Part shown: piece by piece, positions 41,500 through 53,570 of the stretch
Layout of the letters: the number at the start of each line of letters is the position of its first letter
Numbering within the stretch: position 1 is the first letter of the stretch
Notes under the pieces: model-generated
The model's database searches: none
What the model was told of the DNA's origin: nothing
What the model saw: the letters and a program-made list of their open reading frames with translations, nothing else
Position numbers and translations under genes: made by a program
Source of the DNA: Basidiobolus meristosporus CBS 931.73
Taxonomy: Eukaryota > Basidiobolomycota > Basidiobolomycetes > Basidiobolales > Basidiobolaceae
DNA: 64,000 nt
Reading direction: 5' to 3'
Assembly: GCA_002104905.1 (NCBI GenBank)
Contig: MCFE01000199.1
Coordinates: 1 to 64,000, forward strand

Positions 41500-44400
41500 T
41501 TTCAAACCATCTGCAAGGTGGCTCCCATTGCTGTTGGCTGGGTAGGAAAGCTTCTTTGACTTTTGCAGCTATTGGTAGTGATATCAACACTTAAAGAGCA
41601 ATAGCTCTTGTAATAGCAGAGAGGTTTAACAGGGGTGTTCCTAAGTAAGCTGAGTAAATGGTCCATAGCATTTAATGCAGATCACCTTTGATGTCTCAAA
41701 AGATATCCAGTGGTGGCAAAGAGATTTATGAGAAGTGGTATTCTGCTCGGTAAGTCATATCAAGATTGGTGAATGATCAGGCACAAGTTGTATGGACTTA
41801 GTGCAATCAGTCTAATGAATCTGATTCTCCATGCATTGTGACTAAATTACCATCATTTGCCATGCATCGCATCATTATGTTGCAAAAAGCATCCCCAAAC
41901 ACTGGCTTAGTGACTTTACTCACAAGTCTATGGTCTGGTAACAAATCTGCAACTGATATACACTGATCTGTGTAAGTGCATATCAAGGCTCATCATGCAT
42001 AATATATACCTAGTTTCAACTTATTGTTAGTACAACCCTGAAAACACTCATTCCCCTGCTCACAAGCACAGTCTAGACCAACCAAATTAATGTGAGATCC
42101 ATATTGTTATTGCCAAATAATCTTAGTATGGCCCAGGCATATCTAAAGAGCCTTCATACAGATATTTAGGCACTGTTGTACCCAAGACAAAAGTGTACCA
42201 AATTCTTGTATGTTTTAGCTGAGCCAAAGGGACAATTAGGTGGAGAATCTTGGAATTGTCAGAGAGTGACTGATTTACTAGCAGAATGATTCTGGTCTAA
42301 TATTAGTTTGGGTACAGCCGGGTTTGGCTACAGAGGCAAAGGGGTTGGTTTGATATGCAGGATAGGCCTGGTGTTCTTGGGAAAGCTAGATAGGATTAGC
42401 CTTGGTAGAAGCTAGAATGGAAGAGTTGATTTCTTAAATTTGCTAAGACACAATCTTATTTCCATAGAGGAGCAAACTAAGCCTAAATATTCAATAAACT
42501 TCATTGATACTTTTCTGATCAAGTTGAACTAGTAGGCACCAGGTGACCTGATCACTTCAAATCAGTTTGAGTGCTGATAGGTCCATAAGATAAATGAAAA
42601 TTTCATCATCAATCAGCCAATGTGTTGTTGGTTGTTGAGTGGTTGGATAGATCTCAGATGCCTAATCACTTGGGAAGGATTGGCAGATAAGTTGATAATA
42701 CAATAGCTGCACAAAAGCTTATCAGGTGTAACAGCTAAATAAAGATTCTGAGGTGGGGTAAATATATTTGGCCAGTGACATCCATCAGAGTGTAGCTTCT
42801 TTACAAGTGTGTCAGTTCCAGAGTTGCCAAGTAAGTGACTCCTCTCTAGCAATGTATTTCTTTCTTCTGCTGGAGGTATTTTCCAAGTTGTGGAATCCAG
42901 TTGAGGAATTATTTTGGTGGATGCAGTAAGCTTACTGATTATGTTAGTATTCATATGTTCCTCCTAAGGTGAAGTTGGAAAAGTCTTGAAAGGTGCTCAA
43001 GCATGATGTTGAGGGCTACAGGGCATTTCATAACTGTATATCAATAATCAAGTAGAGTATTAAGCCATTTGGTAAGCATTAGAGTTAGAGTCTTTTCATT
43101 GTGGATATATATAAGGGCTTAGTAGTCTGTGTACAAGGTAAAGGACTGCCTCAGAAACACAGGCAAAGATTCTTCAAAGAAACAACCATGTAAAGTAGCA
43201 TCCTCTTAGTGGAAGAGTGATTTCTCTTGACAGGTTGTAAGGATCTGACTTAAAAAGATATCCAGTGAGGGGAATCCTGATTATCATCCCAGAAGAGGAC
43301 AGCTCCAAACCCAACATAAAGTTCATCTCTAGAAACAACAAAGGGCTTAGCAATATCTCAGTTGTAGAAGGTGGGTACTCATGGAAGCAGTTGGCAGAGT
43401 GACTTGAGGGCTTGGTTGTAAGTCTTATTCCTGGCTGAGGGGAGATCAGGGCTATGGTGTAATGCATCCAAAGGGGCACTCAATCATGTCATGAGTGATA
43501 TTTGCTCCCTTAAGTAGTTGAATACACCAAGATAATATTAAAGCTAATTAGAGTTAGTGGGGTTTGGCCATTCAAGAATATTGACCAGTTTCAAAGGGCC
43601 TAGCTGGTGGCCAGCTGGTGAGACTATAAATGCTATTAATTTGATTTTGAGGTAAGCAAAGCTGCACTTTTTAGCATTGAGAATCAGTCCAGCAGCTGTT
43701 AGTCTACTGATTACTTCAGTGATAAAAGTGATGATCTTCAGGGTATGAGGAAAACATGATGAAATCATCACAAATACCAAGATAGATGGTGCATTCTTGA
43801 GTATATTAGTCACAACTTGCTGGTAAGAGAGGTTTTCTCAGTGGTATGGGATCCAAACAGGGCCTCTTCAGAGTTAGAAATCCATCAGCATCCTTCTTAG
43901 CTGCAAATGCAAAGGGGCTATTGAATGTTGTGTTGACATGGACTTGAGTGAAAATCCTATTCCCTATGAAAGATAATTTGGATCTGTAGGGGATACAATT
44001 GGGATCAGCTCTCAGGATTCCCCAATTAGTCCCTCATAATGGCAGCAGCTTGAAATTATTGCCCCTCCGCATAATCTGATGATGGAATTGTGACAGCACT
44101 ATGCTGCTTTTGCTGCTAAATTAAGTCAACAACTTGATGCTGTTTAAGAAGTCTTTTGACAAGACTTGCATTGCGTTCCAATGGTTGTAATGTACTCTAC
44201 ATTAGTTACATCTAACCTGACTGGCCAATATAATCAAAGGCCTTATACGGCAAGTGCCTAGTATTCTAAGCTTGCCCTAAGTGGCTAATACTTTATGCAA
44301 GATGGTTCTCTAATACTGTCAGCTGGGAATGAAAGCTTCAAGGACTTTTATTGTTATTGATGGTGGGATGAAATCTTGTAGGGCAAAAGCTCTTGTAATA

Positions 44401-44860
44401 GCAGAGACACTTAACAAGTGATCTCCTTGAGTAGTCTATGATAGATAGCCCACAGTACTTGGCATTGATGTCCTATGAATAGTCACTAAGAATTCTGATT
44501 GTAGTGATGGAATTAATGATTTACAACAATTTAGATGAAGAAGTTAAATTATGACTGGTAAAAGATCAAGTCCGCAATTGGTTGAATCCATATGGGGTAA
44601 CAAGCCCAATATATTTAATACCCCATGCATAGTGATTAAATCTCCATCAATGTCATACATCCTGTATTCTGTTCCAACTATTATCCTTAAATAATGATGG
44701 GATTTTATTGATCCATTGCTCATAGGTTTATATTCAACTAAGTAATCTGCAGCTGATCTGGTCTGATTCATACCCAGGCAATCTGAGTTGAATAAATTTG
44801 ACACCAACATTAATTTCTTGTGTATTACACTTGTTCCATTGAATTGTTACAGGTCTTGAG
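41500..44860 (-). mobile_element. Decayed reverse gypsy element (Gypsy-B)
   Basis: Two related direct segments of about 500 bp, 41500-42070 and 44290-44830, share AGCTCTTGTAATAGCAGAGA, the TGATGTC(T/C)-AT(C/G) region and CTGATCTG/CTGATATA ends and are best read as LTRs. Between them the minus strand carries gypsy RT and RNase H pieces (43813-43544: FVMISSCFPHTLKI, ...LILNAKKCSFAY and LGPLKLVNILEWPNP; 43479-43174: LGLELSSSGMIIRIPLTGYLF) and the integrase zinc-binding part (42954-42613: LLERSHLLGNSGTDTLVKKLHSDGCHWP). Gag and protease are not seen. All frames are broken. The LTR reading is inference; the repeats could instead be internal. Confidence 0.55.
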
Positions 44861-44981
44861 TAGCTGTTGCTGCTGGGCTAGGATTTGTGGCATAGCATTC
44901 TTTCATTCTTAATTTCTGGACATCTTGAGGGCGGCTTCTTCTTTCTTCCGGAGGAAGGTTTCTGGTTATTGCTGCTACCAA
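44857..44981 (-). pseudogene. Gypsy-A leader fragment beyond the left LTR
   Basis: The minus strand reads PBS (TGGTAGCAGCAAT), then leader with the GAAGAAAG and Gln-rich gag start region, as at 47238-47370, and is cut at about 44857. So the LTR at 44982-45348 has element interior on both sides. Confidence 0.7.
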
Positions 44982-45348
44982 TGCTACAAGTCTTGGTATA
45001 ATAGTTGTAGAGGAATAAAGAGTTTAGCTAGTATTGCATTCACTAAAATTTGAACTGATTTTTATTGAGGTTCTAGTAGCTCCTTATTTACATTGGCAGA
45101 TCAGTCACTGACTAATTGTATACCCTAATGTTGGTTGTGGCTGATGACTAAATTGATTGTATCATCATTACCCAATTAGATCCTACTTAATATATCTATT
45201 TCTGTCTGTCAAGGATCTAGGGATTCATCTGCTGATTCATAATACTGACTTGATAGATAACACTGACATACTGATAGGCCATACATATGACTAATTCATT
45301 TGACTAAACATTGATCTAACTTAAACATTCAAGCAGTAGATCTTAAGA
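44982..45348 (-). repeat. Gypsy-A LTR, reverse, shared between two interiors
   Basis: About 367 bp, aligning with the LTRs at 46869 and 50226 in reverse. To the right lies the pol 3' end of the long reverse Gypsy-A; to the left lies the primer site and leader of another reverse copy. Confidence 0.8.
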
Positions 45349-46868
45349 GTCTCCCCAACTAAACTTGAGAGGGTTCTCTTGAATCTCTTTTCTTGTGATA
45401 ACAGTATCTCAATGGTTCAGTATTGTTAACAAGCCTTGCAAGCTTGAGTCTGTCTCTATGAACTAAATCTTCCTGAATATTACCTTTTTTATCTACCAGT
45501 TGGTAAGTTGCAAATGGACACTCTCTGATGATCTTGAAAGGTTCTATCCATTGTAGCTCAAACTTCTTCCCATTGTTGTTTCACAGCAATACAAAGTTCC
45601 CAAATGTCAATGCTTCTGGCAACATAGTCTTATCAAATCTCTGCTTCATCTTTTCTGCACTTTGAGATACCTTGGCCTGCGCCTCTTGACATTGTTGTTC
45701 CAGTTGCTAGTGTCTACTTTGCCAACTGAGTTCATCTTCTAAGGTGTCTGTAAGCTTTGGTTATGTGAGATATCCAGGAATCCTTGGTTTACATCCATAC
45801 ACTAAGTAAAATGGCAATGGTTGGGTGGTGTGGTCTACTCTAACTTTGCACGCAAAAAGTGCTGGGCCTGTATGCTCATTCCATCAACTGACAGCTCCAT
45901 TTGCATATTTGGTCAGCATTTTTCCAAATAGTCCACTAAACCACTGAGCAATTCCACTAGTTCTAGGGTGATATGGCAAAGTTTCCAAGTGCTTGATCAG
46001 CTGCATTTCCAGGCAAGCTACCAATATCTTTTCCATAAAGTTTGCTCCAAAATTGAATAAAATCATTACAGGGCATTCTGACTTCATAAGGATCTCTTGG
46101 TAGATGAAACTTGCAACATCTTCTTAACTGGCTATAGCAACAGTTTTAGCCACTAGCCATTTAGGGGCATGGACAATTGCTACAGGGATCCAACAGTTGC
46201 ATTTCCTAGTGGTTGACAGTCTTCCTATAAAGTCAATCCCCCATCTCTCAAATGGTCTTACAGGCTCCAGAGGAAAGAGTTCAGCATTTTCTGTAGGTGG
46301 TCTTGGTTGATTTTGCAATTTGGGCATGTTTTCACCAGCTTCTCAACATCTTGTTTCATTCTGGGCCACCATGCTATGGCTTTCACAAGGCTATAGCCTA
46401 CTTCAATTCCAAGATGCCCACATCCATTGTGTAGCTTATGTATTAAATCCAGGCAAGCAACATAAGGGCAACCAGCAGTAGGGCTTCCATCAAAAATTTT
46501 GTAGAGTCTTTCATCTTGTACCACATATTTGCTAGCTTTACCATGAATTATCTTCTTGATCTCTATGTCCACATCATCAGGAATGGCTAGGTCCTCCAAG
46601 TACTTTGGTAATAGGCTAGGCCAATCTGATTCATGCACCAAGTTGAGTTGTGCCACTTATTCTAGTCTTGAAAAGCCATCAGCAATCTTGTTGTTTTTCC
46701 CAGGCAGCAGACAATCCCCAAGTCAAGTTGCCAAACAAAATCACTCCATCTTGTCATTCTTCTGGATAGCACCTTGTTGGTAAATATATACCTGAATAAG
46801 GCATGATTTGTTTTCACAGTGCACTTGATACCTTCAAAGTAGTGTCTCCAGGTCTTCAAGTAGTGAAT

Positions 46869-47236
46869 TGTTATGCTTTACTGCTTGAATATTTAAGTTA
46901 GGTCAGTTTTTAGTCAAATCAATTAGTTATATGCTTAGCCTATCAGAATATCAGTATTATCTATCAAATCAATAGCATTAGTCAGCAAATGAATCAGCAG
47001 ATCCTTATCAGACAGAAATAGATGTATTAAGTAGGATCTTATTGGAGATGATGATGCAATCAAATGAGTCATCAGTCACAGCCTACATTAGGAAGTACAA
47101 TTAGTCAGCAATTGATCTGGCAAAATGTACACAAGGAGCTGCTGGAACCTCAATAAAAATCAGTTCAAGTTTTAGTGAATAAAATACCAGCTAAACTCCG
47201 TATTCCTCTAAAACCTTTATATCAAAACTTGTAACA
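46869..47236 (+). repeat. Gypsy-A 5' LTR
   Basis: 368 bp, TGTTATGC to TTGTAACA; contains TATACAC-AAGG/TATAAGG-type promoter sequence near 47127 and the CAATAAAAATCAG polyadenylation-like stretch at about 47151. Confidence 0.85.
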
Positions 47237-47385
47237 TTGGTTTTAGCAATATCCAGAAACCTTCCTCCCAAAGAAAGAAGAAGCTCCCCTCAAGATGTCC
47301 AAAAATCAAGAATGAAGAATGCTATGCAACAAATCCTGGCCCAGCAGCAACAGTTACTACAGATCCTTAGCCAGCAGCACAAGGA

Positions 47386-47946
47386 ATGACCACCATGGCC
47401 CAAAGCCAGCAAAACCCTTTCAAGAGCAACTTTAGTGCGAAGGTCAAACAGTGCTATGGTAGAGTCAATGAAAACCAGGGAAATTGGCTCTTACAGATTG
47501 AAGAAGTTTTCAAGGCTAAGGGAAATGGTCCAGAAAGCAAGTTACATTATGCAGCCTTTTACCTAGCAGATGCAGCTTTACAGTGGTACCACAACAAGAT
47601 CAGATCAGCCACTCTGATGGGGTGCTCTACAATCTCTACCTGGGATGAGTTTGTATTGGAAATTCAGGATGCCTTTGAACCCCCAAACCAACAGACACTA
47701 TTAATAAGAAAGTTGAAGACATTCAGACAGAAAGGAATGGTCCAAGAGTACTTCTATAAATATAGATATCCACTGGGACAAGCAGAAAGAATAGGCCCTC
47801 TGAATCAAGTTGAATACCTCATTGATGAGTTGAAAGAAATAACTTGTAAGGAAGTGAGTTATCAAAGACCTCAGCCTATTGAAGAAGCCATCAAGATTGC
47901 CATTGACTGTGACTCAGCTATGTTTGGAGTTGGAAGCCCACAATGA
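47386..47946 (+). CDS. Gypsy-A Gag, largely intact
   Basis: 186 codons from the first in-frame ATG. It carries the retrotransposon gag core (LHYAAFYLADAALQWYHNKI, then TWDEFVLEIQDAFEPPNQQ and LRQ-like KLKTFRQKGMVQEYFYKYR) that forms the particle shell. It ends TGA at 47944-47946; the zinc-knuckle part continues in another frame (47943-48206), so one shift separates capsid from nucleocapsid. It may be a remnant of a longer gag. Upstream ATG at 47297 opens only a 6-codon frame. Confidence 0.7.
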   Translation: MTTMAQSQQNPFKSNFSAKVKQCYGRVNENQGNWLLQIEEVFKAKGNGPESKLHYAAFYLADAALQWYHNKIRSATLMGCSTISTWDEFVLEIQDAFEPPNQQTLLIRKLKTFRQKGMVQEYFYKYRYPLGQAERIGPLNQVEYLIDELKEITCKEVSYQRPQPIEEAIKIAIDCDSAMFGVGSPQ

Positions 47947-50200
47947 CTAATCAGAGATGCTATGAAAGAAGACAATCAGAAGCAGTGCCTATGCAAATAG
48001 ATGCTATGCAGAAGAATCCTACCTCAGAAGAATGTAAGAAGAAAGGACTTTGCTTTAATTGCCACCAGCAGGGACATATTGCAAAGTACTGCCCTCAGAG
48101 AAGAAATGGACACCGCTATCCAGAGCATTTAACCATATTGAAGCCCTGGAGCATAATAACATGGAGGATGAACTTGAAGAAGACTCAGAACACACCTTCC
48201 ATATGACAGAAGAATACCCATCCCAGGTGACTTCAATCTCAGGAAAGCTACCCAAGTGTGACTTCTTCAAGGAGCCCGTTGAATATCTGGAACACATAGT
48301 GACTAGCACAGGAGTAACCTTTGACCCTAAGAGGGTTGAAGTTATCAAGAATCTGAAGCAGCCCCAGAGCATAGCAGAACTCAGATCACTCCTTGGAATG
48401 GTCTCCTATTATTGAAGATTTGTCAAGTCCTTTGCAAGTATTGCAGGCCCTTTAACTGATATCCTCAAGAAAGACAATGCCTACAAGTGCAACATAGTTT
48501 GTGAGACTACCTCTCAGACACTCAAGAATGAACTTGCTAAGCTACCAAGCTTAAGAATCCCAGACTTCAGGAAAGAGCTTACTCTGTGCACAGATGCTTC
48601 AGAATATGCAATTGGCAGAGTGCTGAGCCAAGAACACAAGGAAAAGAACTAGCCAGTTGCCTCTGAATTCAAGAAACTGAACTCAGCAGGACAAAACTAT
48701 TCAGTGCATGAGAAGGATATGCTTACTATAATACACTGCTTGAAGACATGGAGATGCTATATTGAAGGAGTCATATGCCCTGTGAAGATTGATCATGCCT
48801 CCCTCAACTATGTATTTACTCAGAAAGTACTTTCTAGAGGAATGACCAGATGGAGTGAATACATTCAGCAATTTGATTTGGAGATTATTTACTGCCCTGG
48901 GAAAAACAACACAGTTGCTGATGCCTTATCAAGATTAGAACAAGTTGCAAAACTCAACTTGGGGCATGAATCAGATTGGCCTAGCCTATTACAAAAGTAC
49001 TTGGAGGACCAAGCCATTCCTAATGAAGGTAGGTGAAGATATCAAGATAATCTGGGATGAAGCCAGCAAATTTGTAGTGCAGGATGAAACAATCTAACAT
49101 ATTGCAGATGGAAGCCCTATTGCCTATTGCCCTTATGTTGCTTGCCTGGATTTAATACATATGCTGACAATGAATATGGACATCTTGGAATTGAAGGAAC
49201 CTATGGCCTTGTGAACACCAGAGCATGGTGCCCAGCATCAAACATGTCATTGAGAAGCTAGTGAAAACATGCCCACATTGCCAAATCAACCAAGCCCAAC
49301 CACAGAGAATTGCAGAACTTTTTCCCTTGGAGCCTGTAACACCACTTGAAACATGGGGAATTGACTTTATTTGAAGACTTTCAACTACCAGTAGCAGTTG
49401 ACTATGCAACCAAATGGCCAGTTGCTAAAGCTATACCTATAACCAGTGAACAAGAAGTTTCAGGTTACATCTACCATGATATCCTTATGAAGTTTGGATA
49501 CCTTGTAGAGATTCTATCTAATAGAGGTGCAATACTTATGTCAAAGATATTGGAAGCTTACCTGGAAATGCAGTAGATTAAACACTTGAAAACTCTAGCC
49601 CATTACTCCAGAACTAATGGAGTCACTGAGCAGTTTAATGGATTAATTAGAAAAATGCTGACCAAGTATGCAAACGGAGTTGTCAGTAGATGGGATGAGT
49701 ATATAGACCAAGCAGTCTTTGCAAGCAGAGCCATAGTATAGAACACCACCCAACAATTGCTGTTTTACTTAGTGTATGGAAGTGAAACAAGGACTCCAGG
49801 AGATCTCACACAACCAAAGCTTACAGACACCTTAGAGTATGAACTCAGTCAGCCAATTAAACACCAGCAGCTGGAACAAAGATGTCAAGAGGCACAGACC
49901 AAAGTGTCTCAAAGTGCAGAAAAGATGGAGCAGAGATTTGATAAGACTCTAGCACTAGAAGCATTGAAAGTTGGGAACTTTGTATTGCTAAGAAATAACA
50001 CTTGGAAGAAGTTTGAGCCATAATGAACAGGACTATTCAAGATCATTGGAGAATGTCCATTTGCAGCTTACCAACTAGTGGACAAACAAGGCAATAACTG
50101 GGAAGACTTGGTGCATAGGGACAGATTCAAGCTTGCACGACTTGCTGATAATACTGAACCATCAAGATATTGGTATCACAAGAAAAGAGTTTCAGGAGAA
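47943..50200 (+). pseudogene. Gypsy-A nucleocapsid, RNase H and integrase remnants
   Basis: A CCHC knuckle CFNCHQQGHIAKYC lies at about 48052-48093. At about 48240-48255 the protease-linker residues GKLP run directly into KCDFFKEPVEYLEHIV, which belongs to the RT end; RNase H follows (48420-48930; CTDASEYAIG, KDMLTIIHCLKTWRCYIEG) and then integrase (49150-50010; CPHCQINQAQP, ...LFYLVYGSETRTPG). Several stops break it. Confidence 0.8.
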
Positions 50201-50225
50201 CCCTCTCAGCTTTAGTAGGGGAAAA

Positions 50226-50593
50226 TGTTATAATCTACTACTTGAACATTTAAGTTGGATCAGTTTTTGGTCAAATCAATTAGTTATATGTTTAGCCTAT
50301 CAGTACATTAATATTATCTATCAAATCAAAAGCATTAGTCAGCAAATGAATCAGCGGATCCTTATCAGACAGAAATAGACATATGCAGTAGGATCTTGTT
50401 GGGGATGATGATGCAATCAAATGAGTCATCAGCCACAGCCTACATTAGGAAATACAATTAGTCAGCAATTGATCTGGCAAAATGCATATAAGGAACTGCT
50501 GGAACCTCAATAAAAATCAGTTCAAGTTTTAGTGACTGCAATACCAGCTAAACTCTTTATTCCTCTACAACTCTTATATCAAGACTTGTAACA
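50226..50593 (+). repeat. Gypsy-A 3' LTR
   Basis: 368 bp, same ends as the 5' LTR. The polypurine candidate AGTAGGGGAAAA (50215-50225) directly precedes it. Confidence 0.87.
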
Positions 50594-51029
50594 GTATTAT
50601 GGCAAGCACCTCCTTCTCAAGCACTGAATAGTCTTGTTCTCCTGAGTTCAATTCCTTGGACTCAAAAGCAACTGGGTAGTCCTTTCCCTCATGTTCTTGG
50701 CTCAGTGCCCCACCAATTGAATAGTCTAAAACATATGTGCCCAGAGTAACTCTTTTCTGAAGTCCAAGATTATTGAGCTGGGTAGCTAAGCAAGTTAATT
50801 CTTGAGCATCTGAAAGGCAGTCACACAGGCTATGTCCTATTGCAAGGTTTGTCTCTCATGAGAATTTTGGCTAAAGGTGCTGCAATACTTGTAAAGGACT
50901 TAACAAATCTCCAATAATATGAAACTATTTGAAGGAATAATCTGAATTTGGCTTTGCTATGGGGCTGCTTCAGATTCTTCATGACTTCAGCCTTCTTAGG
51001 GTCTAAGGCCACACCAGTGCTAGTCACTG

Positions 51030-51238
51030 GACTTGTTCCATCATTCCAGCTGATCATAGTGCCCAATAGTGCCATAGCATGCCAGATGATGCCTGATCAT
51101 GCCACAAAGTGCTAGATGGTGCCATACAGTGCCAATTTGGGATCAAAATTGACATGCATATGTCCCTAAAATATCAAATTAATAACAAAATATACTGCAC
51201 TTTCTGGCACTATGATCAATGGCACAATGGAACAAGTC
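51030..51238. mobile_element. Short inverted-repeat element (MITE-like), 209 bp
   Basis: Starts GACTTGTTCCAT and ends with the complementary ATGGAACAAGTC; TIRs extend inwards through an ATAGTGCC/GGCACTAT part. Flanks CACTG (51025-51029) and TACTA (51239-51243) are best explained as a 5-bp target duplication CACTA with one change each, because the interrupted Gypsy-A RT sequence then reads through. It is rich in TGCCA and GTGCC motifs. Non-coding. Confidence 0.75.
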
Positions 51239-53092
51239 TACTATGTATCCTATGTATTCAATTTGTTCCATCAAGAAATCACGCTTTGCTAGCTTGCCAT
51301 GAGGTTTATTCTCTCTTAGCTTCTGCAGCACCATTTCAATGGTCACCAAGTGTTCCTCTTCTGTCTTTCTGTAGAGCAATATGTTGTCTAGGTAGATTAC
51401 CACAAACCTGTCTAAGTACTCCTGGATGACAGTCTGCATCAGGGTCATAAATGTTGAGTCCAAAACTCATGACCAAGTTCTTGTAATGTCCATAACTGGT
51501 CCTGAATGCTGTCTTAGGGATGTCTTTTGGCTTCACCCTAATCTGGTTGTATCCTGACATGAGGTCAATCTTGCCAAATATAGTGGCTCCATTGAGGAGG
51601 TCCAAAAGGTCATCAATTCAAAGTATGGGGTACTTATTCTTCACAATGACTGAGTTGAGGGCTCTGTAGTCAATAAACATCCTGTGTGCTCCAACCTTCT
51701 TTTTCACAAAAGGCACTGGCACTCCCCAATGCAACTTGCTGGGCCTGATATATCCTTGATCAAATAGTTGATATATTTATCTCTTCACTGTCAAAAGAGC
51801 TGGGACTTTCTGGGCTGCTGAAGTAGAAGAATCCTGGTGTAATACTACCATGAGGAATATAGGGGTACCTTATCTCAGTGCCTACAAGACTGTGTCTTGC
51901 TAAGTTTTCTTGTTTCCCACATACTGTAATTGACTAAGCAGAAATCCAGTCTGGTAGATAATGACTGATAGGTATTATTGCTTTGCTTGATCTGAGTAGC
52001 ATGGGTTCTCTAATTGATTCATGGATTACAACAAAATAGCCAGGTTTTTCAAGTACAAGATAAAACTTGCAGTTCATAAGTATAAAGGCATGTAGGTCTA
52101 CTTTATAGTCATTGATTTTCATACCTGCAGGCTGAGTAGTATGGTTGATTATATGAGAGTTCCAATCAGCTGTTGAGACTGAAATTGATTTGGTGGGTTC
52201 CAAGCTGAATACAGCTTTGAAGGCAAACTGCTCTGACATGTACTCATGTGATGGTTTTGAGTCAAGCATGATCTTGGCAGGTATTCCATTAGCTACTTGA
52301 TTCAAATATAACAGCTTTCCTGAGTTTGAAGTCATCTGGATTAGGTGTTTTTCTGTCATATAGAAGGTGCATTTTGAGTCTTCTTCAAGTTCATTATCCA
52401 TGTTACTATGCTCAAAGACTTCAATATGGTTAAAGGTCCTTGTTGACTGGTGTCCATTTCTTCTCTGCTGGTAGTATTTTGAAAAATGTCCTTGCTTGCA
52501 GCAATTAAAGCAGGGTCCTTTTTGCTTACAGTCCTCTGAGGTGAGATTCTTTTACCTAGCATCTGATTTGATTGGCACTGCATCTATTTGTCCCCTTAAA
52601 TAGTGATTATAGCCTCTTTGTTTATTCATTGTGGGCTTCCTAACTCCAAGCATAGCTGAGTCATAGTCAATGGCATCTTGATGGCTGCTTCAATAGTCTG
52701 GGGTCTTTGATAATTCACTTCCTGGCAACTTCTTTCTTTCAACCCATCAATAAAGTGTTATACTTGATCCAAGGGGTCCATTCTTTCAATTTGTGCAAGC
52801 AGACATCCATAATCATAAGTGTACTGTTAAGCCATTTGTTTATATCTGGTTGTCTCCAACTGCCTTTGTTGTAGTGTTTGCTAGTGTGCAATTCAAAAGC
52901 CTCCTGAATTTCCTACACAAACTCATCCCAGGTAAAGAATGCAAAGCATCCCATTATGGTGGCAGAACTGATCTTGTTGTGGTACTGCTGTAAGGCTGCA
53001 CCTGCTTTGCAAGAAGTTGCATAGTGCAACCTGCTTTCTTGAGCAATTCCCTTGGCCTTGAGAGCTTTTTCTATCTGGAACAGCCAAGTTAC

Positions 53093-53364
53093 AGTTGCAA
53101 TTAAAGTAGCAATTTGAATATAAGGAGTTTATAGTTGAACTGTTCTTTATTTGTAATAAAGCTCAGTATTTATACCTTTATAGAAGTAATACATCTGTAA
53201 CAACAATTGAGGAGGGTCTCTCAACATTCAGGAGCATGCTGCAACAGTTTCATGGTTATTATGCAATAGACTTGTTCTGTAGGATAGTGCTACATAGACT
53301 AGTCCAGAATTGCTAAGTAAACTTTTAGCTGCTGAATGATACCAAGTAGTCCAATATTTAAACA
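53093..53364 (-). repeat. Solo Copia-B LTR with near-perfect target duplication
   Basis: Reverse copy of the Copia-B LTR of 53571-53938, about 100 bp shorter because of an internal deletion. GTTAC (53088-53092) and GTTCC (53365-53369) flank it; removing one restores the reverse Gypsy-A gag sequence (CCAAGTTCCCAGGCTTTC), so the original target was GTTCC. Positions 53267-53300 contain a stretch like the end of the inverted-repeat family (AGACTTGTTCTGTAGGATAG). Confidence 0.82.
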
Positions 53365-53570
53365 GTTCCCAGGCTTTCATTAACTCTATCCTGGTACTAG
53401 TTGACCCTCACACCAAACCTGCTCTTGACAGGGTTTTGCTGGCTCTGGGCTATGGTAGTCATTCCATGTTGCTGCTGGCTAAGGATCTGGAGTAACTAAT
53501 GCTGTTGGGCCAGGATTTGCTGCATAGCATACTTCTATTCTTGATTTTCTGACTTCTTGAGGGAGGTTTC

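Larger units (their letters stand above)
46869..50593 (+). mobile_element. Forward Gypsy-A copy, internally deleted
   Basis: 3725 bp with LTRs 46869-47236 and 50226-50593 (both 368 bp, TGTTAT...GTAACA). It sits inside the RNase H region of the reverse Gypsy-A: the host reads CTTCAAGTAGTG on the left and GTATTATGGCAAGCACC on the right, which join to the expected host sequence; the target duplication was probably GTATT, now damaged on the left (GAATT). PBS follows the 5' LTR as TTGGTTTTAGCAAT. The interior holds gag, a zinc knuckle, then jumps to RNase H and integrase: protease and nearly all RT are missing. Confidence 0.88.
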
